From Pseudobacteriovorax antillogorgiicola (GTDB lineage: Bacteria; Bdellovibrionota_B; Oligoflexia; Oligoflexales; Oligoflexaceae): a stretch of DNA of 64,000 nucleotides. Below the pieces are notes generated by a model. The model had not been told where the DNA came from. It did no database searches and saw nothing but the letters and a program-made list of their open reading frames with translations. Positions 43,099 to 50,070 of the stretch are shown here, piece after piece. Made by a program: the position numbers and the translations under genes. The stretch spans positions 186,001 through 250,000 of the forward strand of contig NZ_FWZT01000004.1 of assembly GCF_900177345.1 (NCBI RefSeq), given 5' to 3'. The stretch's first letter is position 1, and each line of letters opens with the position of its first letter.

Positions 43099-44100
43099 TT
43101 ACTTACTCTGTGGGGGGAGAATAATGTTGGAGTCAAAGTTATCGGCGCTAAAAACGTCTAGGGAAAGAGCTTCATCTTTCTTGCTGAAGTGGCCAGGAGC
43201 ACTATTGGTAAAGTAGCTCATGTAACGCAGATCTTTCTTTAAAAATAGGTAGTGCCAAGCGATGGCGAACGCAGCAATCGGGCCTTGCTGGGGGCCTGTG
43301 ATATTGATGTTATGATTAACTCCCGTGAGGTCCATAAACGCCTTTGATTTGCCTTGGATCTCGTTATACCGATTGCGAATAGCGCCCGACTGGGAAACAA
43401 TATCCTCCACTCCAGCAATCAACAGAACTGCTGCATCGGTCGTTACCAGAGCTGGGGCAAATGCCATCAGGGGAATCGCAGCCTTCACTTCGCCACTTCT
43501 GGCATTGGCAGCTAATATGGTGCCAGCGCCGCCCATGGAATGGCCTACGATCCCAAGAGCATCTAAGTTGACCTTGCTAAAGATCGCCGAGTTCTCGTTG
43601 GCGGTCTCTTGCTTGAGCATATCCAACGCTCCCTCATGGCCTCGCTGCCATATGGTAGCATCGATTAGATTGATGTTCGTAGGAGTGAACGTGATTACAA
43701 TAAAACCGTGACTTGCCATTCTCTTTGCGAGCCACTCGACCATTTCCTTGCGAGTCCCCAATCCCGGACTGAGCGTCGTCGCCGGAAATATGTCTCCCTC
43801 AGCGCCGATGGGATAGAAGATCTTGGCTGATTCATAGGCTTCTGATTCAAGGCCTGTGTCATAACTATTCCAAGACTCACGATAGGGACCCCAAGTATCT
43901 GTTTCGTGAAAAGGGGTTCCATCCTGAAAGGATTCGGGGTTCTCCGTGGGTTCAGGTGACGGACTAGAATCAGGTTGTTGTGCGGGTAGGGTATCTACAG
44001 TTTGCCCTGGTGCGGTGGTCTGCTGTTCATTTTGCTCTGTTGGTTGGTTGCAAGCCATCGCTAAAAGCAAAATCGATATAACGATTAAATTGGTATTCAT
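43099..44100 (-). CDS. Cutinase/PET-hydrolase-like alpha/beta-hydrolase lipoprotein
   Basis: 333 residues. Signal with lipobox LAMAC (Cys17), then a Gln/Pro/Ser-rich linker (18-60). The hydrolase domain has S188 in IVGHSMGGAG, D233 in LIAGVEDIVSQSGA and H263 in LTGVNHNIN as the probable triad, plus the oxyanion-side SPGLGTRKEM and PLMAFAP. These patterns resemble polyester hydrolases (cutinase/PETase type and chlorophyllase-like relatives). The cutinase-type aromatic W after the Ser-loop is not evident, so activity on polyesters is only possible. It is anchored in the envelope and faces the cytochrome operon tail to tail. A putative minus-strand TTGACA lies about 54 bases upstream. Confidence 0.8.
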   Translation of the reverse strand: MNTNLIVISILLLAMACNQPTEQNEQQTTAPGQTVDTLPAQQPDSSPSPEPTENPESFQDGTPFHETDTWGPYRESWNSYDTGLESEAYESAKIFYPIGAEGDIFPATTLSPGLGTRKEMVEWLAKRMASHGFIVITFTPTNINLIDATIWQRGHEGALDMLKQETANENSAIFSKVNLDALGIVGHSMGGAGTILAANARSGEVKAAIPLMAFAPALVTTDAAVLLIAGVEDIVSQSGAIRNRYNEIQGKSKAFMDLTGVNHNINITGPQQGPIAAFAIAWHYLFLKKDLRYMSYFTNSAPGHFSKKDEALSLDVFSADNFDSNIILPPQSK

Positions 44101-44341
44101 AAGTTTTCTCCTCTTGTCTGCTTTCAGTTCTGCAAATAGCGGTCCTTAGTTGCTGTCAAGAAAAAGTGAACCAAATGCCAAACGGCGCCAATAAAATTTA
44201 AGAATTTCAGTTAGTTAAGTTATTGCAGTAGATAGGAATCTTAGGGTATCGTGTCACATAAATGTGGATGAAGAACTGTTGTTAGGAATTAAGAGTCCGA
44301 AATGATTGCTGTATGCTCTTTGCATAACGTCATATCTGAGT

Positions 44342-44372
44342 AAAAACGAAAAAGCCCGCCTCTAGGGCGAGC
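44342..44372 (-). terminator. Intrinsic terminator of the protease-cytochrome operon
   Basis: On the minus strand GCTCGCC, loop CTAGA, GGCGGGC (one G/U pair) is followed by TTTTTCGTTTTT. It lies 36 bases after the stop of the cytochrome at 44408. The remaining sequence of the gap 44101-44407 holds no gene I can see. Confidence 0.8.
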
Positions 44373-44407
44373 AGAGATTTCAGTTGATACTCCCTTCAAG
44401 TGTCCGG

Positions 44408-45136
44408 TCAATCATCATCGTCGTCGTCATCGTAGCCCCCTCCCAAAGAGTATAGGTAGTAAATCATCATTCTTATCTCTTCATTAGGAAGTTCCTGCCA
44501 GTTCCATCGAGGCATGTAGTCGGTACGAGACCAATAGTTATTATAGCCTTCCCCTTCCCGTACATATTCATAAACTTCATCTAGCTCCCCAAGAACCGAT
44601 TCCCCGGACATGCCTCCTCTACCATCGAGTCCGTGACAATTGGCGCAAAAGGTTTCATACACCTTCTTTCCGGTTCGCGGTCGGGGGAGGTTATGCAGGT
44701 AGTCCCACATTTCCCTCATCTGTTGATCGGAAATCAATTCACGACTATAGGCTGGCATATCGATATCAAAGTCTGGATGATTCTTGCGACCATGACGTGT
44801 GATATAGGTAGCAAAGCCTCGAACGGGAAACTGAATGCGATAGCCACGCTCGGTACCCTCTCCAATCTCTCCATGACATACTGCACACTCTTTCAGATAA
44901 ACTTCTTTACCAGAAAGGCCAAAGTTGGAGTCGTCCCCACCTCCCGGTGGGGTAGGGGGCTGGGGATCTCCAGGAGATGGCGGTGGTGTGGGGCCTGGTG
45001 GTGTTGGAGGTGTTGGAGGTGTTGGTGGTTCAGAGGGATTGATCACCACAGGTGGGCTAGGAAAACCAGGTATGGTTACCTCCCCAGCAAAAGCAGCTGA
45101 ACTTAGAGTTGTGATAACGGCGATGATAGTCTTCAT
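44408..45136 (-). CDS. Dihaem cytochrome c with Pro-rich linker and poly-Asp tail
   Basis: 242 residues. Signal peptide (about 1-17, ending SSAAFA), then a Pro/Gly-rich linker (about 25-68) built from PPTPPTPP-like units. Two cytochrome c domains: CAVCHGEIGEGTERGYRI with Met in IDMPAYSRE, and CANCHGLDGRGGMSGES with Met in DYMPRWNWQEL. It parallels the protein at 40595 almost motif for motif, so the two are paralogues. Unlike that one it ends GGGY followed by seven aspartates. It starts 10 bases after the subtilisin-like protease stop and is followed by a terminator, so it forms an operon with that protease. Periplasmic electron carrier; partner unknown. Confidence 0.9.
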   Translation of the reverse strand: MKTIIAVITTLSSAAFAGEVTIPGFPSPPVVINPSEPPTPPTPPTPPGPTPPPSPGDPQPPTPPGGGDDSNFGLSGKEVYLKECAVCHGEIGEGTERGYRIQFPVRGFATYITRHGRKNHPDFDIDMPAYSRELISDQQMREMWDYLHNLPRPRTGKKVYETFCANCHGLDGRGGMSGESVLGELDEVYEYVREGEGYNNYWSRTDYMPRWNWQELPNEEIRMMIYYLYSLGGGYDDDDDDD

Positions 45137-45146
45137 GTGTTCTCCT

Positions 45147-47438
45147 TTATATCTGCTTTGCTCGCATCAATCTAAGAGACCAAGATTCTATACTTCCTGT
45201 CAGTCGTCCATCTTGGGCGATGATAATGAGCTTCCATATTCCGGGGCTACTAGCACCGCGAATACCACGGAGAGGAAAATCTGAAATAATCAGTTGATCA
45301 TTGAATTCAGCGCTGTCTTTTACGGGAACCTTAAATATGCTTCTATCGGGGCTTTCAAGGAGAATCACAAGGTCTTCGTGGTCTCGATGTTCAATATGAT
45401 AGGATACGGCCGCCGCCAGTACCTCACCTTCGCCTTCAACGATAATTTCGCGCTCAATGATACCATCCTTAGGGATCTCAATCTTTGAGCGATCACTTTC
45501 AAGTAGAATCGTTGGCTTGGGACGCAGTTTGGAACGAACTCCGACCAGTTGAAGCTTGGCCTCGTTTAAAGTGCCGTAGCTCATATAGGAAGAATCCACC
45601 AGGCGCAGTATCCAAGCCCCTTCCATCGTATAGGATAGGCCTTCAAAAGAAAATGTTCGTTGCAAGTGGTTCAAGGTGTGGTCAAGATCTTGGAACAAAG
45701 GGATGATATCTCCTTCTGGGGTGATGAGTTCTCCACGAAGGTCGCTAAACCAAGTATGCTTCACATCAAGCTCAAGCTTAATATCAGTCACTTCTCCTGG
45801 TTCTGATACAAAAAATGGAATGGCTAGACCCTCCGCCATGTTTGAAGGAATACGTTGTCCCTTGATGGGGGTTTCATAATCAAGAACGCGGGTTCCTTCA
45901 GGGTAGATGCGAAGGGGAATCGTGAGAGAGTCGTTGATGTCGCCCGAAGTCGCTGTAAATCGCAGTTCAAGCTTCATCGATGTCATGGAGACATCGGGTA
46001 GGATGGTAACCTTTAAGGGTTCGTCAGGTGTTCGTGGTTCCCGATCAAAATCCACTTGTAGCCCTTTTGGTACTTGATCGAGAGTGAAGCTTACGGCTCC
46101 CTGCCAATCATAGATTCTGCGAACGTTAATTTCGAAGTCGATAGATTCACCAGCACTCACCTTGAGTCGACTGACCTTACTATTCAGGCGGAACCCTGGC
46201 GTTGGGTCGGCGAATTCGATAGCCTTGGCAAGGTTCAGCCTTCGCCCTTTTTCTATTTGGCTTTCAAGCCCTTCTATGCGATCCGCTGCTTCAAGGAGAA
46301 TATCACGTAACTCGGTAGCGCTAAGTTTATCGTTACGAGCTGCCATAAGGCCGATTGCACCTGCAATGTGGGGCGATGCCATAGAAGTGCCACTCATCGT
46401 GGAGTATCGATTGTTACGGACGGTAGAATAGATTCCACCACCTGGGGCAGCAATGGGAACAGTGGTGACGCCATAATTGGAAAACGATGATAACTCATCG
46501 GAGTTGTCAGTGCTACCAACTGCAATATGGCTGGGAGTGACATAGGATGAGGGATAGTGTGGTGTAGCATCCATATTACTACGATCATTGCCCGCAGAGC
46601 TTACCATTACGATACCTGCGTCGTGAGCACGAAGCCATGCCTCTTCCAGAGCTTTGCTGTGTTCACCACCACCCCAACTGTTATTTATCGCCTTAATATT
46701 GACTCCCTTATTTTTAAGGTCGATCATATAATCAATGCACTCAATGGCATCCGCTGTGGTGCCCGTGCCACCTGCACCAATGAAGCTGCAACCAACAATT
46801 TGAACGTTCCAATTGATGCCTGCGATACCCTTACCATTATTACCGCGAGCTCCCATTATCCCAGCTACATGGCTGCCGTGTCCATGAGTGTCCATAGGAT
46901 CTCCACTGCTTTTGACGGTGCTAATGCCGTGAAGGTCATCGACGTAACCATTGTCATCGTCATCAACGCCGTTTCCAGGGATCTCCTGGGGATTTGTCCA
47001 AATGTTGTCGACCAAATCTTCATGGCTATAGTCGACCCCAGAATCGATCACCCCTAGAACCACCTCTCGCTTACCCTGTGTGACAAGCCAAGCATCAGCA
47101 GCATGGATGTGGCCTTGAGCCTCATCCATCATTGCCCACTGTTCGCCTAGGTGCTCATCATCAGGTAGCTGATCGAGCTTTAAAATATAATTTGGCTCCA
47201 GCCATTCGATCTCCTGATTCTCTGTCGCAATTCGCCATAGAGCAATTTCTTGCATTGGTATGGGGTAGTAGGCCAATGTTCCATTCGACAATATCTTGCT
47301 AGGTTCCTTGCCAGCGATCGACAAAGGGGTATTCTTAAACTTCACTAGGACGCCTGAACTCGGGCTCGGATTAGCAAATAATGATGCACTCACAATTGAT
47401 AGCAGGCAAAGTATGCTGCCGCGCAAACTTATTCTCAT
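45147..47438 (-). CDS. Subtilisin-like (S8) protease with two P-domain-like modules
   Basis: 763 residues. Signal peptide about 1-23, ending SLFA. An inhibitor-like propeptide (about 28-90) precedes the S8 domain (about 95-405): D132 (GVIDSGVDYSHEDLV), H187 (DTHGHGSHVAGI), oxyanion N253 region (INNSWGG) and S352 (MSGTSMASPHIAG). An internal Ca-type loop reads 'GNGVDDDDNGYVDDLHG'. A beta-domain (about 435-530) is followed by two P/Homo B-type modules, about 545-650 (DIKLELDVKHTWFSDLRGELITP, split by residues) and 665-763 (HIEHRDHEDLVILLESP; 'SPGIWKLIIIAQD'). Two such modules are unusual. It starts with AGGAG seven bases before ATG at 47438; a longer frame to 47504 lacks a signal peptide. A Fur-like box lies directly upstream. 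Confidence 0.93.
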   Translation of the reverse strand: MRISLRGSILCLLSIVSASLFANPSPSSGVLVKFKNTPLSIAGKEPSKILSNGTLAYYPIPMQEIALWRIATENQEIEWLEPNYILKLDQLPDDEHLGEQWAMMDEAQGHIHAADAWLVTQGKREVVLGVIDSGVDYSHEDLVDNIWTNPQEIPGNGVDDDDNGYVDDLHGISTVKSSGDPMDTHGHGSHVAGIMGARGNNGKGIAGINWNVQIVGCSFIGAGGTGTTADAIECIDYMIDLKNKGVNIKAINNSWGGGEHSKALEEAWLRAHDAGIVMVSSAGNDRSNMDATPHYPSSYVTPSHIAVGSTDNSDELSSFSNYGVTTVPIAAPGGGIYSTVRNNRYSTMSGTSMASPHIAGAIGLMAARNDKLSATELRDILLEAADRIEGLESQIEKGRRLNLAKAIEFADPTPGFRLNSKVSRLKVSAGESIDFEINVRRIYDWQGAVSFTLDQVPKGLQVDFDREPRTPDEPLKVTILPDVSMTSMKLELRFTATSGDINDSLTIPLRIYPEGTRVLDYETPIKGQRIPSNMAEGLAIPFFVSEPGEVTDIKLELDVKHTWFSDLRGELITPEGDIIPLFQDLDHTLNHLQRTFSFEGLSYTMEGAWILRLVDSSYMSYGTLNEAKLQLVGVRSKLRPKPTILLESDRSKIEIPKDGIIEREIIVEGEGEVLAAAVSYHIEHRDHEDLVILLESPDRSIFKVPVKDSAEFNDQLIISDFPLRGIRGASSPGIWKLIIIAQDGRLTGSIESWSLRLMRAKQI

Positions 47439-47462
47439 GGAGAAGCTCCTATTATTGATTAT

Positions 47463-47481
47463 GATTTTTGATATCATTATC
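47463..47481 (-). promoter_or_regulatory. Fur-box-like site upstream of the protease-cytochrome operon
   Basis: On the minus strand this segment matches GATAATGATAATCATTATC at 14 of 19 positions, with the first ten bases identical. It sits 25 bases before the S8 protease ATG, where a bound repressor would block transcription. This is the better of the Fur-like sites in the window. Confidence 0.55.
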
Positions 47482-47573
47482 GATTTTGAGCTGCAAGTAC
47501 TCAATCTTGGGTATGCTTCCAGGAGGAATGAGTTTTGATTAAAGTGGTGACTTTGGGAACGGTGGCATTTTCG

Positions 47574-47614
47574 ATCCCACCAAACGACATTTGTTCAAGA
47601 GTCTTTGGTGGGAT
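47574..47614. terminator. Long-stem hairpin after the sterol desaturase gene
   Basis: ATCCCACCAAA (47574-47584) and TTTGGTGGGAT (47604-47614) give a perfect 11-base stem with a 19-base loop, 7 bases beyond the stop of the minus-strand gene. There is no U tract, so it could also act as an mRNA end stabiliser. Confidence 0.5.
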
Positions 47615-47620
47615 TGGAGT

Positions 47621-48685
47621 TTAGATAGATTCGCGATTTGCTTGATCCAATAGCTTACCCACAAGGTAAAGAGCGATCGAGCTGATAGCGATCAGAGCGA
47701 TTTTAACACCCATGCTAAGATGAGTGATTTGAAAGAGGTAGTAAGAAACCATAACGGTGGCACTGGTAAAAATGCCGAGAGCGAGCACTGTTTTGGCTTT
47801 GGGGATGATGGGGTCATATTTCTCGCGATTTTCAAAAGAAAGGTCGATTGTATCGTTTTCTGGGCACCAACCTGGAGGGTGGAGTAAAGTTCGAATACCA
47901 TTTTTAAAGCCCCGTTGCCGCGCTGTTTGAGTCAAGTCACGGAGAGTAGAAAATTGACCATAAAATGGGTTCCAAGTCTTAGGCGCAACGGTGATACCGA
48001 AAACAACTTTTTCTTTCTCAGGCTCAAACGTACCGAACATCCGATCCCAGATGATCAAAGCACCCGCATAATTCTTATCAATGTACTGGGGATTACGACC
48101 ATGGTGAACCCGATGATGTGAGGGTGTGTTCAAGAAGTATTCGAGCCAACGAGGGAGCTTGTCAATGTGTTGAGTGTGGACCCAAAACTGCAAGACAGTA
48201 TTCAGACCCATGCTGACAACCACCACTTTATAGTCGATCCCCAAAACGCCATAGATTGCGATCCACGGAGCGCTATAGATACCTTGAAGAATGGACTGCC
48301 TGAGTGCGACTGTTAAATTATACTCCTCACTTTGATGGTGAACCACATGGCCTGTCCAGAGCAGAGCAATGCGGTGTGAGGCTCGATGGAACCAATAATA
48401 GACAAAGTCGACTAGAAAGAACATGCCTATCCAAACCCACCACTTGTCGGCGGTAAAAATATCCTTGAAAATGCCAAAATAGGTGTAGCAAGCTGCAAAA
48501 ACCGCAGCGCGAATGGCCGCCGCAACGAAGCCATAGCTTTGTTGAAGTACACCTGCTGTAAGGTTTGAAATAGAGTCGTTGACCCGATAAGTCTTGGTTT
48601 TCTTGTAGATATCTACAGCGATCTCGGTTCCGATCATCAGGAAAAAGATCGGAATCGAGAGTGTGATGACATTAAGGATTTCCAT
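47621..48685 (-). CDS. Sterol desaturase/fatty acid hydroxylase-family membrane enzyme
   Basis: 354 residues with about seven membrane helices (N-terminal LNVITLSIPIFFLMIG, further helices at 55-75, 85-105 and two at the C-terminus). The three histidine clusters of this di-iron family are present: FHRASH, HVVHHQSEE and HHRVHHGRN, with a preceding WVHTQHID. The pattern RASHR...GHVVHH...HHRVHHG resembles alkylglycerol monooxygenase-like and bacterial sterol-desaturase-related proteins. It inserts oxygen into a lipid, using a di-iron centre; the substrate is unknown. A 7-4-7 inverted repeat resembling an iron-regulator site lies 18 bases upstream, fitting an iron enzyme. Confidence 0.9.
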   Translation of the reverse strand: MEILNVITLSIPIFFLMIGTEIAVDIYKKTKTYRVNDSISNLTAGVLQQSYGFVAAAIRAAVFAACYTYFGIFKDIFTADKWWVWIGMFFLVDFVYYWFHRASHRIALLWTGHVVHHQSEEYNLTVALRQSILQGIYSAPWIAIYGVLGIDYKVVVVSMGLNTVLQFWVHTQHIDKLPRWLEYFLNTPSHHRVHHGRNPQYIDKNYAGALIIWDRMFGTFEPEKEKVVFGITVAPKTWNPFYGQFSTLRDLTQTARQRGFKNGIRTLLHPPGWCPENDTIDLSFENREKYDPIIPKAKTVLALGIFTSATVMVSYYLFQITHLSMGVKIALIAISSIALYLVGKLLDQANRESI

Positions 48686-48703
48686 GAGCGCTCTCCCCTT
48701 GAA

Positions 48704-48721
48704 TTAGAATCATTATTCTAA
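48704..48721. promoter_or_regulatory. Inverted repeat resembling an iron-regulator site
   Basis: TTAGAAT, CATT, ATTCTAA: perfect 7-base arms. On the minus strand it matches the Fur consensus at 12 of 19 positions, and it also resembles the Irr-type TTAGAA...TTCTAA. It lies 18 bases before the sterol-desaturase-family ATG. Confidence 0.45.
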
Positions 48722-48860
48722 TTTCATACTAAGCCCGCTCACTGTCAAGGCTTCCTTATGTACATCGGTTATTTCATAGGTAGATTTAAGTATGCAGTAC
48801 GAGTCCTTCGGAACTGGAGGCCTATGCCCCCTATGCCATGGAGGTTTTTCTGCCCCTTAA

Positions 48861-49763
48861 TTAGTAGCCGTACACCTCTAGCTCATGGGTGATGTCGATA
48901 AAGAAATTGCGAGCGTCAAACCCAGGAGTACCACCTGTGGCAAAGATATAGCCGCGATCAACGATTCCAAAGTGTGAAATGCTCTGATTACGGGCGGTAG
49001 TGATCGTACCTCGATTGAGACCAAAGACGCTGGAACCTTTCTGTACCATCCCATCATTATCGCTATGACCGAGAAAGTTATTGACTTTGGACATCACGTA
49101 GAGAAATTTATCGGGAATGGGGCCTGATATCACCGTATTCCAGCTCTGGGTGTATACTTGGCTGAGACCGATGCGTGGGTTGCCGATAGTTCGGTTCATA
49201 GCTTGGATTCGGTCTGACTTCATTTGTTCGTATACGCTCCAGGCGTCGGCATCCATCTCTCCCTGAAACCAGCCGACCAGGTTAGATACACTTTCAACAA
49301 GCTTCTTTACGGGCAGTGGTAGAACGCGGAAGAGCGAGTCAGCGGTGGCAGCTCCTTCATGAGGAGAATTCAGAGTTGTAATCGAGGCGACCCGCTCGCT
49401 GATACCTTCGTCCTGATATTTCCACATCATGTAGCGAACGTCGAGCCCACCTTTGGAATGAGCGATGATATTGACTTTATCATGGCCAAAGTCGTCAGTG
49501 ATGGTGAGCAGGTCTTGATAGATCAAGTCTGCATTATCTTCGTAGCTGCCCCAAGCTAGTGGGTTTGCATCAAAGACTTCGTTGCCTCGCTGCCTAAGGG
49601 TTTCTGGAATGCGACCGAAGTAGTGGACCCCAAGGGTTTCATTTTTGAGAGCAACTCCGTGGACCAGTAGGATGGGATATTTAGTAGCACCGTGGGCTGA
49701 GGTTCCCAATAGAATAGTAAGAAGAAAAGACGCAACAAACCAACCACTTCTATAAAGAAGCAT
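48861..49763 (-). CDS. Secreted triacylglycerol lipase (alpha/beta hydrolase)
   Basis: 300 residues. Signal peptide about 1-25, ending GTSAHGA. The mature protein begins KYPILLVHGVALKN, the start typical of Pseudomonas/Burkholderia-type lipases with the oxyanion HG. The nucleophile motif is IIAHSKGGLDVRYM (AHSKG in place of GHSxG), followed by 'ITTLNSPHEGAATAD'. D and H of the triad probably lie in GHSDNDGMV and ISHFGIVD. It hydrolyses ester bonds of acylglycerols outside the cell or in the periplasm. I did not see a lipase-specific foldase gene nearby. The ATG at 49763 has a perfect GGAGGT; a longer frame to 49811 begins before the signal. Confidence 0.9.
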   Translation of the reverse strand: MLLYRSGWFVASFLLTILLGTSAHGATKYPILLVHGVALKNETLGVHYFGRIPETLRQRGNEVFDANPLAWGSYEDNADLIYQDLLTITDDFGHDKVNIIAHSKGGLDVRYMMWKYQDEGISERVASITTLNSPHEGAATADSLFRVLPLPVKKLVESVSNLVGWFQGEMDADAWSVYEQMKSDRIQAMNRTIGNPRIGLSQVYTQSWNTVISGPIPDKFLYVMSKVNNFLGHSDNDGMVQKGSSVFGLNRGTITTARNQSISHFGIVDRGYIFATGGTPGFDARNFFIDITHELEVYGY

Positions 49764-49921
49764 TTTGACCTCCGAATTATGATCCCCTGTCTTGGGTCTG
49801 TGCGGGAACACCTGATTTTGCGTTGCTTCGTAAAAAATAAATCCTTGGGTAATGCTATAAGCTCCGGTCTATTTTTTACTCCGCCTTGTCTGAGGAATTT
49901 CCGGACAGACCCTAACTAACG

Positions 49922-49980
49922 AAAAGCGCCTGGGCGAATGTTGTAAGCGCTTTTAATTAATCACCGAGAACATTCGCCCA
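49922..49980. promoter_or_regulatory. Two interlocked inverted repeats in a divergent gap
   Basis: AAAAGCGC (49922-49929) pairs with GCGCTTTT (49947-49954), and TGGGCGAATGTT (49931-49942) pairs with AACATTCGCCCA (49969-49980). Both are perfect, and they interleave in A-B-A'-B' order. In RNA they are either alternative hairpins or a pseudoknot. The gap 49764-50070 separates the lipase from the MASE1 kinase and otherwise shows only a poor promoter candidate (TTGTGA near 50009 with ATATTA after 18 bases). Confidence 0.55.
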
Positions 49981-50070
49981 ATTACTCAAAAAAATCAAGG
50001 CTGTCCCTTGTGAACAAATGTAAAACCTGTGATATTAGAAATACGAACCCATGTACAATGAACAGTGACC

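Noticed and set aside
44990-45035. Tandem GGTGTTGGAG-type repeats as a possible satellite or CRISPR-like array
   Set aside because: The repeats encode the PPTP linker of the cytochrome and have no spacers.
44925-45284. Gly/Pro-rich plus-strand ORF opposite the cytochrome linker
   Set aside because: It is the shadow of the Pro-rich linker of the minus-strand cytochrome, whose haem motifs prove that frame.
46557-47057. 166-codon plus-strand ORF inside the subtilisin-like gene
   Set aside because: Antisense to the catalytic S8 domain with complete triad; no supporting features.
49922-49980. Classical H-type pseudoknot
   Set aside because: A single base would have to span a 12-pair stem, which is sterically doubtful; alternative hairpins are retained as the main reading.
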